From assembly GCF_001808185.1 (NCBI RefSeq), contig NZ_CP017668.1:1116001-1180000 (forward strand): a stretch of 64,000 nt of DNA, given 5' to 3'. Source of the stretch: Jeongeupia sp. USM3. GTDB lineage: Bacteria; Pseudomonadota; Gammaproteobacteria; Burkholderiales; Chitinibacteraceae. Numbering within the stretch: position 1 is the stretch's first letter; every line of letters begins with the position of its first letter. Positions 9,244 to 14,621 of the stretch are shown in pieces. Under the pieces are notes generated by a model. That model was not told the DNA's origin and made no database searches. It saw only the letters and a program-made list of their open reading frames with translations. A program made the position numbers and the translations under genes.

Positions 9244-9717
9244 TTAAGGGCGAATCGCTGATGTGTCGATCAAGTCCTCTCTTGACACGTCCATCTTGCA
9301 CGGACACGTCAGGCTTACCGGCGTGATCTCGACGATCCATGAGGTGCTGTTCTCCATTGGAAATGCTGGATGCCGCGCGATTCGATACAGGCCCGTCGGC
9401 AGGCCGCACACGTCCATCTTTGCAAGATCGGCGTTTCGGCCTTGATCTCGCGACCGCTGCTGCTCGCGGTTGCGTTGCGCGTACTCGGGGCGAGCGTCGC
9501 GGTAGTCACGCCAGTATTCTTGATTTCGTTGCGACCACGCCTGCTGGGCGGCGCGCTGGTTGATCCGGTAGTCGGCATCGGACTGAAGTTTGGCCCGCTG
9601 CCACAGGCGCTTGCGGGCACGTTGGCAGTCGGGCGAGGAGCAGTAGGCTTGACCAGGAACTTGTGGGCGCGGCTCGAATGGCTGGCCACAGCAAGCGCAG
9701 AGGGTGCTGGACATCAA
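9244..9717 (-). CDS. Small Cys-rich (zinc-ribbon-like) hypothetical protein
   Basis: A 157-residue protein with an N-terminal knuckle: CACCGQPF and, some 18 residues on, CSSPDCQRARKR, the arrangement of a zinc ribbon/HNH-like knuckle. A very basic, Arg/Gln/Tyr-rich middle follows (residues about 50-95), suited to nucleic-acid binding. The C-terminal ~55 residues are not recognisable. It lies about 150 bases upstream of the serine recombinase on the same strand. I infer an accessory function for the element; no catalytic activity can be assigned. Confidence 0.65.
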   Translation of the reverse strand: MMSSTLCACCGQPFEPRPQVPGQAYCSSPDCQRARKRLWQRAKLQSDADYRINQRAAQQAWSQRNQEYWRDYRDARPEYAQRNREQQRSRDQGRNADLAKMDVCGLPTGLYRIARHPAFPMENSTSWIVEITPVSLTCPCKMDVSREDLIDTSAIRP

Positions 9718-9836
9718 AGTTCTCCATATGAAAATTCATATGGGAACGGCTGATCGTCAGCGGCAATCCGGGAAGCTCAACACCGGGCAACGATCCGGAA
9801 ATGTCAGATGGTTGAGGCCGTGCAGTGGGGGTGGTG

Positions 9837-10925
9837 TCAGTAACCCATGTCGAGTTTTTGTGCCTGCGCGGCCAACTCGTCCAGTGCCTTGCGGCGTTCG
9901 CCCAGCATGGCCTGCCGATTGGCCTCGTCTTGAATCACGCGGCACCGCTCAATGATGTCGGCGAAGCTCGGCTGATGCAGCGCCAGCAGGCCATCCTCCA
10001 GCATTGCAGCGTAGTCGTTTTCCAGCGCCGTCAACGATTCGCCTGTCGGGATAAGCTGCAGCTGACCACTGGTGGCGGCGAAGTAATCGATCTTGGCACC
10101 AGCAGCGTCTTTTTCGACGAAGAACATCGATTTGTGTTCTGCAACGGCCCGAGCCAATGCCTGATCGGCGCAGGCCGCAGCAAAGTGCGGCGTTTTTGCG
10201 ATGGCGGCCAAGTCGTACCAGTGACGGGAATAGCGTTCGCCGCGTAGCCGCCCCTGCAGACAGTACACGTGCGCTGCCGTGGCTTTTTCCCAGAAGGTGC
10301 GCTCTGCCGCCATCACCAAGGGCTGGGCAACAGGGAAAGTGACGCCTTCGATTTTCGACGCAATGTCGCAAGCCACCGGTTGAACATGGTGCGGCTCGCC
10401 CGTGGCTCGGGCACCAAACTCCAGCTGGATCGTGGGTGCGGAATAGCCGGTTCCCGTTTTGACTGCCGGATACGACAGGATCAGCTTGTCCCGATCTTTG
10501 CCTGCCGGTGTCAGGCTCGCGTCCAATCCATCTTTCGCCAGCGCTGCAGCAATGACAGGCTCGACCGTTGCCTCGATCCAGTCAGGCAGGCGGTGACGTA
10601 CCGCGCTGCTGATCTTCTTTTCCTGGCTGGCGGAATCGGGAATGGGGTTGCCTTCCTTCAAGAGGTCAGTGGCCAGTTCGCGGATGTCATAGGTGAGATC
10701 CACGTCCTCGGAAAACCGGTCGATGATGCGATACACCTTGGACAGGGAGGTGCCGCCCTTGAAGGTGAGCTTGCTGGCCAAGTCGGATTCGTAAATGGCG
10801 GACAGCACCCAGACCACCCAGATGTCCTTCTCGAGCAGATGCGCTGGCCGCCCGGTACGGGCCGCAGCAAACTCCAAGGCTTCAGCCTGATCTTCTCGGC
10901 TGAGCGAGAACCAGGACTCAGCCAT
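9837..10925 (-). CDS. abiEii: AbiEii/AbiGii-family nucleotidyltransferase toxin
   Basis: A toxin of the type IV AbiE system, a DNA-polymerase-beta-like nucleotidyltransferase. Starting from ATG at 10925 (MAESWFSLSRED) gives 362 residues. The diagnostic motif FKGGTSLSKVY followed by FSEDVDLTYD gives the GS loop and the metal-binding D-x-D, at about residues 58-82. Further conserved blocks are KATAAHVYCLQG and RHWYDLAAI. The longer in-frame start at 10985 would lie deep inside the antitoxin gene, so I reject it. The chosen start overlaps the AbiEi stop by 8 bases, the usual coupled antitoxin-toxin order. AbiE systems abort phage infection or stabilise mobile DNA, which fits this accessory region. 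Confidence 0.88.
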   Translation of the reverse strand: MAESWFSLSREDQAEALEFAAARTGRPAHLLEKDIWVVWVLSAIYESDLASKLTFKGGTSLSKVYRIIDRFSEDVDLTYDIRELATDLLKEGNPIPDSASQEKKISSAVRHRLPDWIEATVEPVIAAALAKDGLDASLTPAGKDRDKLILSYPAVKTGTGYSAPTIQLEFGARATGEPHHVQPVACDIASKIEGVTFPVAQPLVMAAERTFWEKATAAHVYCLQGRLRGERYSRHWYDLAAIAKTPHFAAACADQALARAVAEHKSMFFVEKDAAGAKIDYFAATSGQLQLIPTGESLTALENDYAAMLEDGLLALHQPSFADIIERCRVIQDEANRQAMLGERRKALDELAAQAQKLDMGY

Positions 10926-11514
10926 GTGCCATTGCCTCGCTGACCACTTTGGCCATCCAACTCGGCAATGCAGCCCGCGCGCCACGCACGGCCTCCCATT
11001 CGGATTCGGGCAGCTTAGAGCGCAGTTGCGTTAACGCCGCTGGTGCGGCCTCTGGCCCCAGCCACGACAGCGCACGGATCACCTTGCCTGCGGGGCGCTT
11101 GCCCAGCAGCAATTGCCAGCGGTTACCGTGCTTGAGCTCTACGCAACGGCTGCCAAGATGCAGAGTGCGGGATGCGCCGGAGGTGAGGAACACCTCGCGG
11201 GTTGGCACCTGCGTGGTCAGGCCCAGCGCGTTGGCTTCGGCTGCACCGTTCGCCACCACCGTTTCACCGCAGCTGGCCTCGATGGCCTGCACAACGGACT
11301 CGGTGGACGGCGGGCGGGCACCAAACCGGCCCTGATGGGGCGCGACATAGGCTCCGCGACTTACGCGCAGCAACTTCCCTTCCTGAGCCAGTCGGGACAG
11401 GGTTTTGTCGATGGCCGCCCGCGATCCCAGATGCAGGAACTCCTTGGGCGACAACAGCCCCCCCTCGGGCATGGCCCGGGCGGCAGACAAGATGTTCTCG
11501 GCAAGATGGCTCAT
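10918..11514 (-). CDS. abiEi: AbiEi-family antitoxin / transcriptional regulator
   Basis: A 198-residue antitoxin from ATG 11514 (MSHLAENILSAARAMPEGG), preceded by an AAAGGAG ribosome site. The N-terminal winged helix-turn-helix contains LSPKEFLHLGSRAAIDKTLSRLAQEGKLLRVSRGAYV (shown here only as a landmark at residues 21-58). The rest matches the DUF6088/AbiEi antitoxin type paired with AbiEii nucleotidyltransferases. AbiEi proteins repress their own promoter, and an 8-bp inverted repeat directly upstream (11528-11557) is the likely operator. Confidence 0.85.
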   Translation of the reverse strand: MSHLAENILSAARAMPEGGLLSPKEFLHLGSRAAIDKTLSRLAQEGKLLRVSRGAYVAPHQGRFGARPPSTESVVQAIEASCGETVVANGAAEANALGLTTQVPTREVFLTSGASRTLHLGSRCVELKHGNRWQLLLGKRPAGKVIRALSWLGPEAAPAALTQLRSKLPESEWEAVRGARAALPSWMAKVVSEAMAHG

Positions 11515-11527
11515 GGTCGCGGCTCCT

Positions 11528-11557
11528 TTGTCAGAAGTATAAATCAGTATCTGACAA
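11528..11557 (-). promoter_or_regulatory. Inverted-repeat operator upstream of abiEi
   Basis: Perfect 8-bp arms TTGTCAGA (11528-11535) and TCTGACAA (11550-11557) are separated by 14 bases. On the minus strand this lies just before the AAAGGAG ribosome site of abiEi. AT-rich spacer sequence inside the repeat (ATACTGATTTATAC read on the minus strand) could include the -10 element. Autorepression by AbiEi at inverted repeats is known for the family. Confidence 0.7.
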
Positions 11558-11726
11558 ACTGCAATTTGCAGCAGACGTGCCCGGCCAATGGCCGCAACGG
11601 AGCCTCCGGGGACTAGGGAGCCCGGATCGCGCACATAAAAAGGGGATTTGCCGAAAGCCAGCGCGGTTTCGGCCAGATCATCGAATTCACGGCCTCAAGG
11701 CCGATGTGTTACTCTCTGGTTCAAAT

Positions 11727-11762
11727 TACGGACGCGGGTTCGGTTCCGTGTTCCGCCACCAG
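11727..11762 (+). other. tRNA/tmRNA 3'-end-like remnant next to the integrase
   Basis: The stretch GGACGCGGGTTCGGTTCC followed shortly by CGCCACCA looks like the T-arm and CCA end of a tRNA or tmRNA gene. No matching 5' acceptor or anticodon arm lies upstream, and the stem pairing is imperfect, so it is not a working RNA gene. It fits an old attachment site used by elements that insert at RNA 3' ends. Confidence 0.4.
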
Positions 11763-11796
11763 ACACTCTTCCAAGGGCATCCGAGGAAGTACATCA

Positions 11797-11835
11797 AACC
11801 CCTGTAAAGCCTAGCTTTCAGGGGTTTTTTCTTTC
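11797..11835 (+). terminator. Hairpin terminator carrying the left copy of the island-end repeat
   Basis: ACCCCTG-T-AAAGC / GCTTT-CAGGGGT forms a 12-bp stem with one bulged T and a CTA loop, followed by six T. It contains GTAAAGCCTAGCTTTC (11805-11820), repeated exactly at 31902-31917. One stem pair differs between copies in a compensating way (T-A here, C-G at the right end). Confidence 0.7.
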
Positions 11836-11876
11836 CAGCGCAATCCAACTCCGTCCATGGGCAGCCAGCATTCTTG

Positions 11877-11948
11877 GGGGTACATTTAGGGGTATACCCC
11901 TTGATCGTTGGGGTACCCCGAAAAATGTACCCCTAAAAGCGATACCCC
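11877..11948 (+). other. Integrase arm-type binding repeats (left end)
   Basis: Just upstream of the integrase ATG the unit GGGGTACATTTAGGGGTA occurs at 11878-11895, followed by GGGGTACCCC (11911-11920). An inverted partial copy, TGTACCCCTAAAAG...ATACCCC, ends at 11948. The same unit is found at 31762-31784 near the other island end. Paired arrays of this kind are expected for integrases with an arm-binding domain. Confidence 0.6.
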
Positions 11949-11950
11949 TC

Positions 11951-13189
11951 ATGGCGCGCCCAACCAAACCGTTGACCGATACCGAATGCAGGAATGCAAA
12001 ACCGGCGGATAAAGACCGAAAACTGTTTGATGGCGGCGGGCTGTTCCTTCTGGTTCGCCCGACCGGGAGCAAGCTCTGGCGCCTGAAATACACACGCCCG
12101 GCTGGCTCCGAATCGCTGCTCTCGTTCGGCGCCTATCCCGAGCTCTCCCTGACCGCTGCACGCGCCCTGCGAGACGAAGCCCGCGCATTGCTCACCAAAG
12201 GCATAGACCCGCAGCTACAGCGCCAACAGGACAAGGAAGCCGCTGCACTTGCCGCTGAAAACTCGTTTGAAGCGGTCGCCCGGGCATGGTTTGCAAAATT
12301 CATGACCGGCAAATCGGCCAGCCACCGCGAGCGCACGATCAACCGCCTTGAATCAGACATTTTTCCCTGGATCGGCAAACGCCCTGTTGGTGAGATCAGG
12401 CCACAGGAGGTACTGGCCTGTCTTCGGCGCGTCGAGGAACGCGGCGCGATTGAAACTGCCCACCGGGTACGCTGGTCATGCTCCAAGGTATTTCGTTACG
12501 CCATCGCAGCAGGCATGGCCGACAGTGACCCAGCCGACCTGCTGACTGAAGCCCTGACCCGGCCCAGCCCCAAGGCGTTTGCAACCATCACCGACCCGAT
12601 CAAAGTCGGCGAACTATTGCGTGCATTGGAAGCCCTGGAAGCATCCCTGATCGTGCGCTGCGCTTGCCGTCTGGCCCCATTGGTGTTCGTACGCCCCGGC
12701 GAACTACGACAAGCCGAATGGGCTGAAATCGATCTGGAGCGTGCAGAATGGCGCATTCCCCCCAGCAAAATGAAAAGCCGCGTGGTGCATGTGGTGCCGC
12801 TGTCACGCCAAGCGACCACCATCCTGCGCGAGTTGGCACCTCTGACGGGGCGTGGACGTTACGTCTTTCCTGGCGAGCGCAGCAACGAGCGCCCCATGAG
12901 CGAAAACACGGTTAATGCCGCGCTACGGCGATTGGGCTACAGCAAGGACGAGTTTACCGGTCACGGCTTCCGCAAGATCGCATCCACCCTGCTCAACGAG
13001 TCGCACCTTTGGCATCGTGATGCCATCGAGCGCCAACTGGCACATGGTGAACGGGACGAAGTCCGCGCAGCATACAACTATGCGGAACACCTGCCGGAGC
13101 GTGTCGAAATGATGCAATGGTGGGCGGACTACTTGGACAAGCTGAAAATCGGAGCAGACTTCATTGCTTTTCCACCGCGCGTGGCCTGA
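11951..13189 (+). CDS. int: Tyrosine-type site-specific integrase
   Basis: A 412-residue phage/ICE-type integrase from ATG 11951. The N-terminal DUF4102-like arm-binding domain is visible (LTDTECRNAKPADKDRKLFDGGGL through SLTAARALRDEARALL, residues 7-80). A SAM-like core-binding domain follows (residues about 95-190), then the catalytic domain: Arg in VFVRPGELRQAEW, HGFRK with the His-x-x-Arg pair, and QLAHGERDEVRAAYNYAEHL with the second His and the nucleophilic Tyr. The frame is open upstream to 11648, but that stretch translates the terminator and att region and is rejected. It sits at the left end of a 20-kb island with matching arm repeats at the other end. Confidence 0.93.
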   Translation: MARPTKPLTDTECRNAKPADKDRKLFDGGGLFLLVRPTGSKLWRLKYTRPAGSESLLSFGAYPELSLTAARALRDEARALLTKGIDPQLQRQQDKEAAALAAENSFEAVARAWFAKFMTGKSASHRERTINRLESDIFPWIGKRPVGEIRPQEVLACLRRVEERGAIETAHRVRWSCSKVFRYAIAAGMADSDPADLLTEALTRPSPKAFATITDPIKVGELLRALEALEASLIVRCACRLAPLVFVRPGELRQAEWAEIDLERAEWRIPPSKMKSRVVHVVPLSRQATTILRELAPLTGRGRYVFPGERSNERPMSENTVNAALRRLGYSKDEFTGHGFRKIASTLLNESHLWHRDAIERQLAHGERDEVRAAYNYAEHLPERVEMMQWWADYLDKLKIGADFIAFPPRVA

Positions 13190-13410
13190 CTAGCCAAGCT
13201 CGGCAAGTGGCAGCCAATATAAATGCATGTCGGTGATTTAACAGATCAGTGACACTTACGACACCACTACGGGACATAGGCGTATCCATAAAAAGATTGA
13301 CCCAATACCAGTCCCGAACTCGGTAAGCGACGCCCTGCGGGTAGCCGAAGGACTTTAATACCACTTGGTCCCTGCGTGCTCTCCCGCCACTCGCCCACCT
13401 GTTTTTTGCG

Positions 13411-13500
13411 GTGTCACACGTGTCACAGGTGTCACATCGTTGATTTGAAACATTTTTATCTGTGACACGCGCGGCGCCTTGCGTGTCACAGGTGTCACGC
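13411..13500 (-). repeat. Iteron-like TGTGACAC repeats (inverted copy of the 30.75-kb set)
   Basis: Read on the minus strand, GCGTGACACCTGTGACAC is followed after about 50 bases by overlapping TGTGACAC-CTGTGACAC-GTGTGACAC units. Spacing and linker sequence (AATCAACG before the second cluster) match 30746-30837 on the plus strand. Such direct repeats next to an alpha-type primase/helicase are typical of replication-origin iterons. Confidence 0.65.
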
Positions 13501-13639
13501 GCTCGAAGTGATGCAGCCGCAGCAGCCCGCATAGTTGCTCAACTCATGCTCCAGACATCATCTAGCAGCTCGGCAAAAAATGTGCGCGAGTAGTGCATCC
13601 CCCTGCCCGAACGATCAGCGCGTCTTGGCAAGACCTTAA

Positions 13640-13915
13640 TACCAGTGATGCAAATAGGGAACGAGCACCCTCTTGTTTCGTTCTGAGTAAATCCTTTCTT
13701 TGTCGCTGTAAATTCGTCTTGTGATTGCCTGCTGATCTTCCCGCCTGTAGCTGATGTATTGCAATAATTTTTTTGCAGGAAAGGCAGCCGCTCCGCTTCT
13801 GGTCTCACCGGAGTTGGGGCCGAAAATTACGACCTGTTGCCAGCACCGGCCGACTTTTTTTCTGATCTGCTCGCTCAATTGACGCGGGGGCGTTCAGATG
13901 GTCGGTCTAGAGAGA
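13640..13915 (-). pseudogene. Decayed RHS core fragment
   Basis: The minus strand from about 13912 down resembles the RHS core of the gene at 14622-17579 over its DHLNTPRQLSEP...WRWQQVEPFG region (compare 13828-13912 with 15290-15380). Fainter similarity continues through the region matching FPGQYYDQETGRHYNYFRDYDPATGRYIESD, with many indels. It is the leftover of a second RHS C-terminal end downstream of the immunity gene, as expected where orphan toxin tips accumulate. Confidence 0.6.
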
Positions 13916-13934
13916 GCCGGTTAGGATCCCTAAT

Positions 13935-13965
13935 AAAAAAGCCCTCCACTCCAGAGGGCTTTTTT
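13935..13965. terminator. Bidirectional intrinsic terminator
   Basis: AAAAAAGCCCTC and GAGGGCTTTTTT form a perfect 12-bp stem with a 7-base loop, with T runs on both strands. It probably ends the leftward RHS-immunity transcript. Confidence 0.85.
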
Positions 13966-14138
13966 GTCGCAGCGGCGCAAATCATTTCTGCAACAGTTGA
14001 TACCGGTTGTGCGATCCGATCACAGGCACCATGAATAGCTTATCCACTCTCCGCAAGACCTACATGCAGGTTTGAACTTCCACACAGCATGGCTTTCTTA
14101 GTCTAATCAGAGCGTAAAATTACCACGCTCCGACCACA

Positions 14139-14615
14139 TCAAGCCCTTTCTTGCTGACCACTCTCATATTGCAAGAAACCTTCACCCTCACACCGCTGAA
14201 GATAATCAGCAAATTGCTGCGCCTTCTGCGATGAAACACTGACGGCGAGAAGGTTCTCTGATGACCACTCAATCAAAGCTGGAAAATTATTAACAGTTTC
14301 CACGCAAAGTTGCTTGCCTCTTTCAGAGGCATCACCAAACCAAACTCGAAATGTCAGTTGGTCCGAACGTTGCACGACACGGCTCACAACATAGTCGTCA
14401 TCTATTTCGACTACGTCACCTAATGCCAAGCCATATGCAAAAAATGGAATGCAGCACAGTTTCACGTTCCCAGGCGATATTATTTCCCCCCAAAGCTGTT
14501 CCCACTCGTTCCTTCCATCGACCTCTCCCAAGTGGGCCGCAAATATTACATTTGCACTATCTCTCCAAATTGGAGATGCGTGAACTGCTTCGAAGTCACC
14601 AGACTGAAATTTCAT
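14139..14615 (-). CDS. DUF4265-family immunity protein
   Basis: A 158-residue cytosolic protein of the DUF4265 family. The strand pattern NVIFAAHLGEVD...LCCIPFFAYGLALGDVVEID...FRVWFGDASERGKQL is characteristic. Members are often encoded next to polymorphic toxins. It starts 6 bases after the stop of the HNH-tipped RHS gene, so it is almost certainly the cognate antidote protecting the producer from the nuclease tip. No signal peptide is present, which agrees with a cytoplasmic DNA or RNA target. No RNA target or partner other than the adjacent toxin can be inferred. Confidence 0.82.
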   Translation of the reverse strand: MKFQSGDFEAVHASPIWRDSANVIFAAHLGEVDGRNEWEQLWGEIISPGNVKLCCIPFFAYGLALGDVVEIDDDYVVSRVVQRSDQLTFRVWFGDASERGKQLCVETVNNFPALIEWSSENLLAVSVSSQKAQQFADYLQRCEGEGFLQYESGQQERA

Positions 14616-14621
14616 GACGAT

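Larger units (their letters stand above)
13190..14138. other. Gene-poor stretch with decayed phage-satellite and RHS remnants
   Basis: No intact gene is convincing here. The minus-strand frame 13161-13532 translates the repeat region (CDTCDTCDT) and resembles part of the protein at 30664-31230. It is therefore a duplicated remnant rather than a gene. A decayed RHS tail follows at about 13640-13915, then a terminator at 13935-13965. Base composition is more AT-rich than the flanks. Confidence 0.55.

Noticed and set aside
11687..11762. A functional tRNA gene next to the integrase
   Set aside because: The CCA-like end and T-loop are present, but no acceptor, D-arm or anticodon arm can be paired upstream.
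11648..11950. N-terminal extension of the integrase
   Set aside because: It would translate the RNA-3'-like sequence, the terminator hairpin and the arm repeats; the ATG at 11951 begins the conserved domain.
13161..13532. A 123-residue minus-strand gene with CDTCDTCDT
   Set aside because: The Cys-Asp-Thr tract is the translation of duplicated iterons; the rest overlaps the integrase end and has no support.
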